Source of the DNA: Candidatus Bathyarchaeota archaeon
GTDB taxonomy: Archaea > Thermoproteota > Bathyarchaeia > 40CM-2-53-6
Direction: 5' to 3'
Length of the DNA: 45,026 bases
Assembly (NCBI GenBank): GCA_005881695.1
Contig: VBBT01000116.1
Coordinates: forward strand, 1 to 45,026
Positions 26,057 through 34,955 of the stretch are shown in pieces. A program made the position numbers and the translations under genes. The notes beneath the pieces are model-generated. The model ran no database searches. It was given only the letters and a program-made list of their open reading frames with translations, and was not told the DNA's origin. The stretch's first letter is position 1. Each line of letters begins with the position of its first letter.

Positions 26057-28300
26057 CTACGCCAGATCATAGGCTGCGATTCTATCCAAATCTCTTCTTC
26101 TTGAGTCGGTCCACAGGTCGAGAGGAATAAGTCTACCAGCATATTTTGCAATTACTGTAAGCTTGTCTGAATTGCATTTCGAGCATTTTGCTTGGATTCC
26201 GGTATCGACGTGATAACAGGATTGGCACCGGGACAATATCTTGGAAAACGTGAAGTGTTTGACTCCTGACTCCGCAAGCATTTGAGACGCTCTCGTCAAG
26301 CCCCCGGTCTCGGTTTTGTCTCCTAACAAAAGTGGCAGGATTGATCCTCCATCGAGGAATCTCTGAACTTCTCCCTCAAGAGAGGCACGTGACGAGAATG
26401 TAATCTTCTGCGTAAGTGGGATCAGGGGGACGTCAGTGTAGTAGGGATATCGTTTTGACCCTTGATAGACTATGGTGGAGAAACCGTATTTTTCAGCGTC
26501 GATACTTGCGAGCCTCGATGATGCCTCAGGAGATGGATGAAGCCCGACTCGAATTCTGAGCTTACGAGAATCACTTTCCGAGATGGCGCGTCTCGCCGCT
26601 TCGATGATCTTCTTGACAAAGAAGAGAGAATCCTTGGCGTCGACATCTTTCTTCATATGGTACTTTGCCGCCTCGTTCAGTCCGAGGAAGCTTATCTCAG
26701 CCATTGGTTGGGACCCATAATAGGCGCTCCCATCCGTCTGCCATGAAAGTAACGGCAAAAGTCCCTCTCTCATTCGTTCCCGAATGGCCTGTCCGCGAAT
26801 CTCCAGGGCCCTCACCGCCTCGTCTACAGCGTTCGTAACTCCTTGGAGAAACCGCTCGTCCTTCTCTGCCGATTCATACGCGATTCTTGGCAGATTGACT
26901 TGGACCGTTCCAACCAGCGCTCCTCTAGCAACATCACCCATGCTATCGGTGACGAACATGCATCCGTCCGAGGAAACGGTGTAGGTCTCCTCGGGACTTT
27001 GTATGAGATAATTCATGATAGAGTATCTTAGAGAGGTCTCGTGAGTCATTGAGAGAAGTCCATCGGGCTCGGAGAGCCTGTCGCGATTCAGTCTGAGGAT
27101 GATCGAAGGGTTGACAAGCGGATTATCCCGAGCAATTTCCTGAGCCGCGTCGATCACCGTGCGGAACATTTCTTCAGCTTCAGGTCCATAGTCACTGTAC
27201 TTGCCCTCTTTCTTTCCGTTTGGACCAATCGCATCAGACTGCTCGAGAATGTTCGGGGCGGTTCGGTCGAGACCTATGGTTGATCGGAAAGGAAGAGCGT
27301 TTGAGAAACCATCCCAGTTTAGCTGGGAGAGAAATAGTCGAACAGCTTCTTGGACCCTTTGACTTGGGATACCTTTGATGAATGGCGCCAGAAGGATGTT
27401 GATGTGATCGAATACTTGCTCCCCTGATACCTGCCCTTCGGTCACTCTAGCTAATAGTAGCAGTGTTCCTAGTGCACTCTCAAAAGAGATAGGAGGTTGC
27501 GATCCGGGTAATCCTTTTCGGAAGAACGGGCGTGGGTCATGTGAGAAGACGCTGGGTTTGAGGATCCAGGACTCCGCGTCTTCCAGGTGGATTTGTCCCG
27601 AGAAATGTGCATCGACCAGGGGTCTTGGAAGAATGTTGAGCAGGACGTACTCTTCGGTTACGGTTGCGCCTGCGGAGGACTGAACCCAAGCTGAGTCGAG
27701 GTGTTTCTGTCCTGCTTCCTTCAGGAGGACCGTAACGTCGTTGACGGGAAGTCCTAGGCGGGTTAGTTTGTGACGGTATTCTTCGAGCTTTCTCTCGACG
27801 AGAATGGTATTGACCAGCTCGCGTACTAGGGGCGCAGTGAGGTAGGTTGTCCCGAACCGCAGAAGTCTCTCTTCCGCTTCAGACGCAATCTCGTCAGCTA
27901 GGCTCTGAGGCATACCGGCCTCAGTGACAAGTGATGACGCAATTCGGGTTCGATCAAATTCCTCTATCGTCATTTTGGAGGTTCGGACGAAGAGGCGTCC
28001 TCTCTTGACCGCGATCCACTCCTCCAGGTCGCGTGAGAATTCGACTAGAATCTTGCCAAGGTCTGTTATGCTGTACTTTTTCGTACCTTTTTCGATCGCA
28101 ACTAATCCGGCCTTACGCAGGGTTTTGAGGTGGTAGACGAATTTTCCAGCGTCTCGCACGGGGTCCAGCTTTGCCTCGTACATGATTTCAGTATACGGGA
28201 GAGGACCCTTAGAGACCAAGAGCTTGAGAATGTGGAGCCTGACCGGAGCAGAAGCAGCATCCAGAACATCAGAACTGAAACGTTCGTAGGATCGCTGCAA
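26057..28300 (-). CDS. NrdD-like anaerobic ribonucleotide reductase homologue with N-terminal winged helix and ATP-cone
   Basis: N-terminal ArsR-like wHTH; ATP-cone EEFDRTRIASSLVTEAGMPQSLADEIASEAEERL; VQVNLPRIAYES; C-terminal CQSCYH...CSKCNSDKLTVIAKYAGRLIPLDLW. Confidence 0.75.
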   Translation of the reverse strand: MQRSYERFSSDVLDAASAPVRLHILKLLVSKGPLPYTEIMYEAKLDPVRDAGKFVYHLKTLRKAGLVAIEKGTKKYSITDLGKILVEFSRDLEEWIAVKRGRLFVRTSKMTIEEFDRTRIASSLVTEAGMPQSLADEIASEAEERLLRFGTTYLTAPLVRELVNTILVERKLEEYRHKLTRLGLPVNDVTVLLKEAGQKHLDSAWVQSSAGATVTEEYVLLNILPRPLVDAHFSGQIHLEDAESWILKPSVFSHDPRPFFRKGLPGSQPPISFESALGTLLLLARVTEGQVSGEQVFDHINILLAPFIKGIPSQRVQEAVRLFLSQLNWDGFSNALPFRSTIGLDRTAPNILEQSDAIGPNGKKEGKYSDYGPEAEEMFRTVIDAAQEIARDNPLVNPSIILRLNRDRLSEPDGLLSMTHETSLRYSIMNYLIQSPEETYTVSSDGCMFVTDSMGDVARGALVGTVQVNLPRIAYESAEKDERFLQGVTNAVDEAVRALEIRGQAIRERMREGLLPLLSWQTDGSAYYGSQPMAEISFLGLNEAAKYHMKKDVDAKDSLFFVKKIIEAARRAISESDSRKLRIRVGLHPSPEASSRLASIDAEKYGFSTIVYQGSKRYPYYTDVPLIPLTQKITFSSRASLEGEVQRFLDGGSILPLLLGDKTETGGLTRASQMLAESGVKHFTFSKILSRCQSCYHVDTGIQAKCSKCNSDKLTVIAKYAGRLIPLDLWTDSRRRDLDRIAAYDLA

Positions 28301-28434
28301 AAAGAATCAAAGTCTTTCGTTTCTCACCCTGTTTAAAAAATTGTACTTGAACCACACTTGGACCTTACGGAGTTCCCGTTCAGTCATAACTTGAGATTCA
28401 CCTAGAGCATTGATACTGTCAAGAATTGCTGTCT

Positions 28435-28680
28435 TCAGATTGGACTCTGACTTCTATCCGGTGCTGTAACGCGGCAAACAGTGCAAGTCTTCCAGCCCAA
28501 CGTGTCCACGCTGAAAAGCTGGTCTTTCCCGCAGTTCGTGCAGTACTGGTGAAATCCTTTGGGATGCCTCGGTTCTGATAGAGTCTCGGTCAATGCTGCC
28601 ACCCGCATGTTCGGGTCTTTCTTAGGAATAGGTTTCGTCAAACGCTTAAGGTAGTCTTTGCTGTACTTGAGTTTCGGCAC
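28435..28680 (-). CDS. small zinc-ribbon protein
   Basis: 81 aa with CTNCGKDQLFSVDTLGWKTCTVC. Confidence 0.5.
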   Translation of the reverse strand: MPKLKYSKDYLKRLTKPIPKKDPNMRVAALTETLSEPRHPKGFHQYCTNCGKDQLFSVDTLGWKTCTVCRVTAPDRSQSPI

Positions 28681-28812
28681 ACTTACCCAGCCAGTACAGG
28701 TAACTTCTAGGCTTTGAAGACTAGGTTCTGACAGACTTCAGTCGTCGCTTCGAGCCTCTATCACACAATTGTTCAAAGGCCCGTAGACGATAGATATGAG
28801 GCGATCGAAGGA

Positions 28813-29136
28813 CTAGGGTTGCAAGGTGGTCGATATTGGGGTCGGTTTTCGAGTTCCGACAAATATGACGAAGATCCCGACTAGGACGAGGAAGCCAGCT
28901 GCGCCGGCAATACCTAGAGCCGCGGTATAGCTGATATGCACGAACCGGGATAGAATCACGATCCCCCCGTTCTGAGCGTCAGGTTTGACCATGTAAGCTC
29001 GGATCAAGCTCGTGATTGTTGCGAGTGCATAGAACCCCAAGAGGACAAGTACTACTCCAATAATCGTGAAGCTCTTTCTCAACGTCGGATTCGACTCTTC
29101 CTCTTTTTTGTTCCACTTTAGCCTATCGAATCCCAC
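28813..29136 (-). CDS. small membrane protein (two TM segments)
   Basis: FTIIGVVLVLLGFYALATI and AALGIAGAAGFLVLVGIFVIFVG. Confidence 0.55.
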   Translation of the reverse strand: MGFDRLKWNKKEEESNPTLRKSFTIIGVVLVLLGFYALATITSLIRAYMVKPDAQNGGIVILSRFVHISYTAALGIAGAAGFLVLVGIFVIFVGTRKPTPISTTLQP

Positions 29137-29312
29137 TTCTACTATAGCGTTCCAATCCTTCGTCTGGAAGAGACGTCGGATTCGTGTCTAATTGCTGAGG
29201 TGTGGAGAGTCAACGCGACATAGTAGTATCATATTGGTTCCCGCCCGAACACGGCAAAGGAGACAAATTCTTGAAATCTTTCACGCTGCCTTTCAATACA
29301 TGCTGAAATAAT

Positions 29313-30746
29313 TTGATAGCCTCGGGGACGAAACCTGATCCTCAAGCTCTCGAATCTTCTGTAGTCCGTGCGACATCGTCCCCTATGATGAACATGTTCT
29401 TGGAGTTTCTCGAGGTTCCAGGAAACGTCCTGCTCATCCAGGGAGCACCTGGGACTGGAAAGACGACTCTCGCGTTTGAGATATTGAACGCTATTGGGGA
29501 CTCGCACCGGGTCTACGCGTCCAGCAGGGTTTCACCAGTCAAATTGCGGATCCAGTTTCCTTGGATCGATGAGGTTATCGATTCAATGTCCGGAAGGTCC
29601 TCGAAGGCAGACTGGAATGACGAATTCCACGACCTGCGAGGATCTGATACGGACAGTGTCTTCTCGAAGATCGTACGCCTGAAACAGGCCAAACAGAAAT
29701 CTATCCTCGTCGTAGATAGCTGGGAGGGAGCGTTGAGAAACGCTACACCGGAAGGAAAAAAAATGCTCGAATCGGCCGTCATGTCCGAACTAGATTCGAC
29801 AAAAGTGAGCGTGATTCTCGTCAGTGAGGCAGAGCGAGCCGACAACCTCGGCTACCTAGTCGACGGAGTCGTAACCCTCGAACAGAACGAGCTAGATGGA
29901 AGGAGAATCAGGTCTCTCGGAATCGACAAGTTTAGAGGATTCAGAGTCCAGAGCCAACACTTTCCATTCTCTCTGGAAGCGGGAAGGTTCACCTTCTTGG
30001 ACGAGGAATACGAGAACGGCTCACCGGCCATAGTGAGAAGTCCAGAGAAAGTTCCGCACACGGAAACCCACTTCTCCACGGGGAGCAGGGAGCTCGACCA
30101 GTTACTGGGAGGCGGAGTCCGGAGAGGCTCCTTCTTCATGATCGACACTGAGAGCAATGTTTCTCCTCAGTCGCTGAGGTTGTTGGTCAACATGATCCGG
30201 TCTAACTTCGTTAGCCAGGGCGGAGCGTGTTTCAGCATTTCAACTGGGACCTTCAGCTCGGAGTCGTCTGCTGAGGCGCTGAGACCGTACATAGGTGACA
30301 AGGCCTTGGCTGAGAGAGTTCGGATAGTCGAATTCAACTCGCAGCTACCTTCGAAACCCTGGAGACTTAAGTTGAGGGGCCAGCTAACGAGCGATCTCGC
30401 GGAGTTCTACAGAGCATGGAACGCCTTGAAAGAGACGTCAACTGGCATGATGTTAACCATGAACTTTGACAAGCTCGTCCAGGTCTACGGGGAAGAGCTG
30501 ACACTTCCAGGCTTTACAGAGATAGGAGAAGGCCTGCGGGACGAAGGAGCCTTCAGCATTGCCATATCATCGCGTCCCACCAAGGTTCGTGATGAGTTTC
30601 TAAGACAAGCCGACTACCACATAAAGGTCCAAAGCTGGAACGGGCATCTTCTGATCTACGGCGTGAAACCATTCACCCATATTCACGGCGCAACGTTCAA
30701 CTTCGACAAGGGATATCCATCATTGGATCTGATAGAGATCGTCTGA
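29313..30746 (+). CDS. KaiC/GvpD-like RecA-superfamily ATPase, two RecA-like domains
   Basis: Domain 1 Walker A LIQGAPGTGKTTLAFEIL; domain 2 STGSRELDQLLGGGVRRGSFFMIDTESNVSPQSL lacks a P-loop. Confidence 0.75.
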   Translation: MIASGTKPDPQALESSVVRATSSPMMNMFLEFLEVPGNVLLIQGAPGTGKTTLAFEILNAIGDSHRVYASSRVSPVKLRIQFPWIDEVIDSMSGRSSKADWNDEFHDLRGSDTDSVFSKIVRLKQAKQKSILVVDSWEGALRNATPEGKKMLESAVMSELDSTKVSVILVSEAERADNLGYLVDGVVTLEQNELDGRRIRSLGIDKFRGFRVQSQHFPFSLEAGRFTFLDEEYENGSPAIVRSPEKVPHTETHFSTGSRELDQLLGGGVRRGSFFMIDTESNVSPQSLRLLVNMIRSNFVSQGGACFSISTGTFSSESSAEALRPYIGDKALAERVRIVEFNSQLPSKPWRLKLRGQLTSDLAEFYRAWNALKETSTGMMLTMNFDKLVQVYGEELTLPGFTEIGEGLRDEGAFSIAISSRPTKVRDEFLRQADYHIKVQSWNGHLLIYGVKPFTHIHGATFNFDKGYPSLDLIEIV

Positions 30747-30773
30747 GCCTTTCCAAGGCTCGCAATCGATGAG

Positions 30774-31250
30774 CTAGAGTTTCGATTTGGTATAATCCCA
30801 AGTCGAGAAGTAGTGTGGAGCTATCTCTACTAGGACTTCGGAGCCCTTCTCTACCTCACTTACCATGCTCTTCGCCATGCTGCTGTTGAGATCGCCCAGA
30901 TATTTCGCTATAATCTTCTCCGACAGGGATAATGCCTTCCCTGTGTCCTTGACGATGATAGCGGTACCTTTTCCTTTTACGCCCGTGTTAGGCATCGCGT
31001 CGGTATCGACCGAAAAGTAGACCGTCTTGTTATGTTTCAGGTTCCGGACTTTCACCGCGTCCTTGTAGCTCATGAAGTAGAGCTTGTTGGTCATGTAGTA
31101 ATACCATACTGGGTGTATGTTGGGTTCGCCCTTCGAGTTAGTGGTTCCAAGTCGGAGTGGTGTCTTGCTACCGGCCAGAAATGTGTCAATCTCAGATTGG
31201 TCCATTCCCGGAGCATTCGGCATTGCTTTGTGAATTTTGAGAGCTGCCAA
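30774..31250 (-). CDS. pyridoxamine 5'-phosphate oxidase-like flavin-binding protein
   Basis: LRLGTTNSKGEPNIHPVWYYYMTNKLYFMSYKDAVKVRNLKHNKTVYFSVD. Confidence 0.8.
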   Translation of the reverse strand: MAALKIHKAMPNAPGMDQSEIDTFLAGSKTPLRLGTTNSKGEPNIHPVWYYYMTNKLYFMSYKDAVKVRNLKHNKTVYFSVDTDAMPNTGVKGKGTAIIVKDTGKALSLSEKIIAKYLGDLNSSMAKSMVSEVEKGSEVLVEIAPHYFSTWDYTKSKL

Positions 31251-31416
31251 GATACACGAGGAAATGTTCTAGTCCATACTTTTCTCTTTGCACTTTGCTC
31301 TCTTCTTCCGCAGTCGTTCCAGAGCCAGTCCAGGGGATTGACATTTTTGTTACTGGACTGGGACGCAGTAGAAAAAGTCGGGTCGCCTTTTCTATCCCCC
31401 TAAGCGGCTATACTAC

Positions 31417-31731
31417 ATGAGCGATCTGTCGTACAAGCTGGCTGAACTACGACCAGCCCTACGTCCCGTCGCCGAGTCGGCGGCCTGGGTAGCCAGCTTC
31501 GTCATCGCCAACGCCATAAGCCAAGAACCAGTATACTTCCTGATCCTCCTCCTTGTTCTCGGCTCAGATGTTCTCGACACCTCTGACAAGAGCAAAGGAC
31601 TATTCCGAGACTTCGTTGCGGGAGGTATCACCGCGATCCTAGCCCTTGCTCTTAACGATCAGTTAGGGCTCGCCGTTGGAACCGTAGTTGCCGTCACAGC
31701 AGTTGGCAGGCTACTCCAGAAACTCGCCTAG
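31417..31731 (+). CDS. small membrane-associated hypothetical protein
   Basis: 104 aa with hydrophobic segments. Confidence 0.5.
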   Translation: MSDLSYKLAELRPALRPVAESAAWVASFVIANAISQEPVYFLILLLVLGSDVLDTSDKSKGLFRDFVAGGITAILALALNDQLGLAVGTVVAVTAVGRLLQKLA

Positions 31732-31764
31732 AGGCCTGTCAGCACAGAAATAATCGCGAAGAGC

Positions 31765-32625
31765 TTACACTGGAACTTTGGTTCCCACGAAGCGAAACAG
31801 CACTGGTTGAATCTCCCCGGAATCTATCAATAGTTGTTCCATTCTTTTGAACAAACTTGCTAGCTTCTTTTCCCTCTTTCGATCAGGGACCCTCATGTCT
31901 ATGAGAACGTCCCAGCAATGGTAGCAGTGCCAGGAGAGTCGCTCTTTCACGAAGAGTTGTTCGAGAGGATGCTTCATCTCTTCAAACGTGTTGATATGCT
32001 CTCTCCTCCGATACAGAGCATCGTTCATGATGGTGTCAATACCCTCCTTCGGATTCTCGGGAAGATGAGACGAATAGCAGCCTGTTAGTTCTAGTGCTCG
32101 TCGGATTTGGTAGAGCCAAGTCGCACTTCTCCTGTCTGTTCTATCGTACGCATACTCTATACAGACTACTCTTCCTCCATTTTTCAACAAGCGGCAAGCT
32201 CTAAACAAGATATTCTTGGGGTAAGGGAGGTCATGGAGGACGCGGCTAAAGAGAACAACATCATATGTTCCTGGAATGTCGGACCATTTGTTGAAGTCTG
32301 CTACTTCGTAGCGTAGACTTCCGCGAGTTTTACTGTAAGGGTCGGTTTCCATGGTCCGTCTGGCTAGGCGGATGATCTTCTGATTCGAGTCTATCCCGAC
32401 AACGTCATGGCCCCTCCGAGCCAGCTCTAGACTCATGAAACCGGTCCCGCAGCCAACTTCCAGAATCTTGAGATTTCGGCCACGAATGGAATCTTTCACT
32501 AGGTGGAAGTTATCGGCATAGGTGAGTTCGATGAGATAGGGCTGCCTCCAAAGACTGTCCTTCATGGAAGGCCAGGCTTTCAACCGACGCAGGTCGGGCG
32601 TGAAGTCCAAGGGGTATCGTGGCAA
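31765..32625 (-). CDS. class I SAM-dependent methyltransferase
   Basis: LKILEVGCGTGFMSLELARRGHDVVGIDSNQ; YDVVLFSRVLHDL. Confidence 0.88.
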   Translation of the reverse strand: MPRYPLDFTPDLRRLKAWPSMKDSLWRQPYLIELTYADNFHLVKDSIRGRNLKILEVGCGTGFMSLELARRGHDVVGIDSNQKIIRLARRTMETDPYSKTRGSLRYEVADFNKWSDIPGTYDVVLFSRVLHDLPYPKNILFRACRLLKNGGRVVCIEYAYDRTDRRSATWLYQIRRALELTGCYSSHLPENPKEGIDTIMNDALYRRREHINTFEEMKHPLEQLFVKERLSWHCYHCWDVLIDMRVPDRKREKKLASLFKRMEQLLIDSGEIQPVLFRFVGTKVPV

Positions 32626-32819
32626 AGGTCCTTAGAAAATCCGGGACCAAATCTAAGAGCTTTGTCTTGGGCTACCTTTTTCCCTGGCCCTTATCGGCAA
32701 GAATGCGTTTAGGGAGCTCACGCCAGCGTTTGCGGGCTCTTATTCTTTGCCGATAGAATTCGGCTACAGGGGATAAGCATAAAACGGCCCGGAGCTATCT
32801 CCGGTAGTCTAGAGATACC

Positions 32820-32993
32820 ATGGGCAAGGTAATGATCTCTTTGTCGTCCGAAGCGGAACAAATGGTTAGACAGGAAGTTGACAAGGTGTACTATGGCAGG
32901 ACCGGGGGATTCAGCATCTTCTTCGAACACCTAATACGAACATACTTCAACGGACACAAGAAAGCCCCATCCGACCGTAAGCAAGCGAAATAA
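32820..32993 (+). CDS. 57-aa protein, possible ribbon-helix-helix fold
   Basis: ATG to TAA: MGKVMISLSSEAEQMVRQEVDKVYYGRTGGFSIFFEHLIRTYFNGHKKAPSDRKQAK*; short strand followed by two helices; below the ORF-track cutoff. Confidence 0.5.
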   Translation: MGKVMISLSSEAEQMVRQEVDKVYYGRTGGFSIFFEHLIRTYFNGHKKAPSDRKQAK

Positions 32994-33064
32994 CGCGATC
33001 TCTGTCTCCAAAGTGCATCGAGTCAAATACGGCGAGTTACTCCAAGTTAGCGAATGCAGATTTA

Positions 33065-33101
33065 GACCCTTTAGTAAGGGTCGTAGCATAGCATAGCATA
33101 G
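33065..33101. repeat. hairpin GACCCTT-TAGT-AAGGGTC followed by TAGCA triplicate
   Basis: Perfect 7-bp inverted repeat at 33065-33082, then TAGCATAGCATAGCATAG at 33084-33101. Confidence 0.8.
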
Positions 33102-33170
33102 TCCACTGCACATTGCTCTAATCGAAGTAGAACCAAAGCATTTTGAATCATTGAGCTCAAGCACGCGGCA

Positions 33171-33301
33171 GGGGCGGTGGTCCAGACCACGCATCTGTGG
33201 GGACAGCTTGGTCTAAGAGAGCTGGTAGGCGACTGCCGGTTCGGGGAAATACTGGTCTCGGGCACCAGTGATCGTGGGTTCAAATCCCACCCGCCCCACC
33301 A
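33171..33301 (+). tRNA. tRNA-Pro(CGG)-like gene with encoded CCA and an unresolved insertion/intron in the D-arm region
   Basis: Acceptor GGGGCGG (33171-33177) pairs perfectly with CCGCCCC (33291-33297), then A + CCA; T-arm GTGGG-TTCAAAT-CCCAC; anticodon arm CTGGT-CTCGGGC-ACCAG with CGG at 33259-33261; variable TGATC. Total 131 nt. Confidence 0.7.
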
Positions 33302-33323
33302 CAGATGTAAACACTCCCGAAAC

Positions 33324-33917
33324 TTGACTCGAAAGATAACGCTGAACATGTACATGACGCTCGACGGGTACGGCGAGTTCCCCAAGTATCCCGGGTCCGA
33401 CACTCGGTCGAAGAAACCCAGTGACGGGTTCATCGACATGTGGATCAACCGGTATGGTTCGGTGGACACGATCCTGTACGGTCGGCGGTCCTATGAGGGT
33501 CACCTTGCCTACCACTCCGAATCCGCGCGGAAGGCATCGGATCCGGAGTACCTTTTCGAGTTCTCGCGCTTCCTGGATCGTACTCAGAAGATTGTCCTTT
33601 CTCACTCCCTGAAGAAGACCGAATGGCAGAACTCGCGTATCATGAAAGGAAGCCTCAATCGAATCGTCACTCGTCTGAAGCGGGAACATGGAAAGGACAT
33701 CATTGTGGACGCAGGCCCCTCGCTCGTTCAAGAGTTCATCCGGCGAGGTCTGGCCGATGACTACCGGATTATTGTTTGGCCGGTCATCCTAGGACGTGGG
33801 AAACATTACTGGGGTTCGATGCTTAAACAGCAGACCCTGAAGCTCCTCTCGGTCAAGAACCTCAAGCACGGCGAGCTGATATTGCACTACCAGACGGTCC
33901 GATCGCAGATGCGTTGA
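33324..33917 (+). CDS. dihydrofolate reductase/RibD C-terminal-fold protein
   Basis: RKITLNMYMTLDGYGEFP...ILYGRRSYE...IIVDAGPSLVQEFIRRGLADDYRIIVWPVILGRGKHYW; TTG start chosen to begin after the tRNA. Confidence 0.75.
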   Translation: MTRKITLNMYMTLDGYGEFPKYPGSDTRSKKPSDGFIDMWINRYGSVDTILYGRRSYEGHLAYHSESARKASDPEYLFEFSRFLDRTQKIVLSHSLKKTEWQNSRIMKGSLNRIVTRLKREHGKDIIVDAGPSLVQEFIRRGLADDYRIIVWPVILGRGKHYWGSMLKQQTLKLLSVKNLKHGELILHYQTVRSQMR

Positions 33918-34013
33918 TACCCACAACACCCCAGAAAATCCCAGGTCAACTAGCTAGTAAAACCACTAAATAGCCCGAGTCGTCGGGGTGACCGGCACCA
34001 AGCGTGATGAGCG

Positions 34014-34955
34014 TTGCCTGAAGATCGCGCCATCGAGACTCACGACCTCTCGAAGAAGTATGGTGATAGGCTCGCGGTCGACCGGCTGAACCTCACTGTC
34101 GCCTCCAAACAAGTTCACGGGTTTCTCGGCCCGAACGGGGCAGGCAAGTCCACAACGATCAAGATGATGGTCGGATTGCTAAGGCCCACAACCGGAAGTC
34201 TCAGCATCCTTGGACGGGGGGTCAGCGGGGACAACCCGAAGGTTCGTCGCGAGATAGGTTACATGCCTGAACTGCCGAGGTTTCCAAAGCATCTTTCCGG
34301 GGAGGAGTTGCTCGATATCTACGGGCGAATGTACGGGATGTCGAAGACTGAGAGGCGGGGGAGAATACCGGAGCTGATCAAGATGGTAGGGCTCGATGGC
34401 AGGGGCAAGGACAGGATAGGAAAGTACAGCAAGGGTATGCAACAACGCATCGGGATCGCCCAGGCCCTGATTAGCGACCCTGAACTGGTGATCTTGGACG
34501 AGCCGAGCATAGGTCTCGACCCGGTGGGGATGGTCGAGGTAAGGAACATGGTCAAGGACATTGTAAAATCTGGGACAACCGTCTTCTTCTCGTCACACCT
34601 CCTCGCGGAGGTCCAGCAGGTCTGCGACCACGTAACGGTGATCCATCTTGGCGTCATGAGATACTCCGGGACCCTAGAGGACATCTCTAGCAAGGTGATG
34701 GCACGACGCAGGCTCGTCATCGAGCTTGAGAAACCAGTTGACGGGGTCCTCGCTGCTCTGAAGACGATGAAGTTCGCGACCGTTGAAGCAAACATGAACA
34801 CGTACACTCTCCACCTTAACACGCGCGAGGATGTACGAGCAGAGGTCTCACGGGCAGTAACTGGAGCTGGAGGGGTTATCCTGAGGATGCAGGAGGAAGG
34901 AGGAGGACTTGAAGACGCGTTTCTCAGCCTGGTCGGAAAGGAGGGAATGGCCTAG
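34014..34955 (+). CDS. ABC transporter ATP-binding protein
   Basis: Walker A GPNGAGKST, signature YSKGMQQRIGIAQAL, Walker B LVILDEPSIGLDP. Confidence 0.95.
   Translation: MPEDRAIETHDLSKKYGDRLAVDRLNLTVASKQVHGFLGPNGAGKSTTIKMMVGLLRPTTGSLSILGRGVSGDNPKVRREIGYMPELPRFPKHLSGEELLDIYGRMYGMSKTERRGRIPELIKMVGLDGRGKDRIGKYSKGMQQRIGIAQALISDPELVILDEPSIGLDPVGMVEVRNMVKDIVKSGTTVFFSSHLLAEVQQVCDHVTVIHLGVMRYSGTLEDISSKVMARRRLVIELEKPVDGVLAALKTMKFATVEANMNTYTLHLNTREDVRAEVSRAVTGAGGVILRMQEEGGGLEDAFLSLVGKEGMA

Noticed and set aside
33208-33222. tRNA with CTA (amber) anticodon in the GGTCTAAG loop
   Set aside because: Loop size and stem pairing are not a proper anticodon arm; the downstream CTGGT-CTCGGGC-ACCAG arm is perfect and correctly spaced from the T-arm
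33177-33323. N-terminal part of ORF 33177-33917
   Set aside because: Overlaps the tRNA; family homology begins at about KITLNMYMTLDGY, so a start at 33324 or 33348 is used
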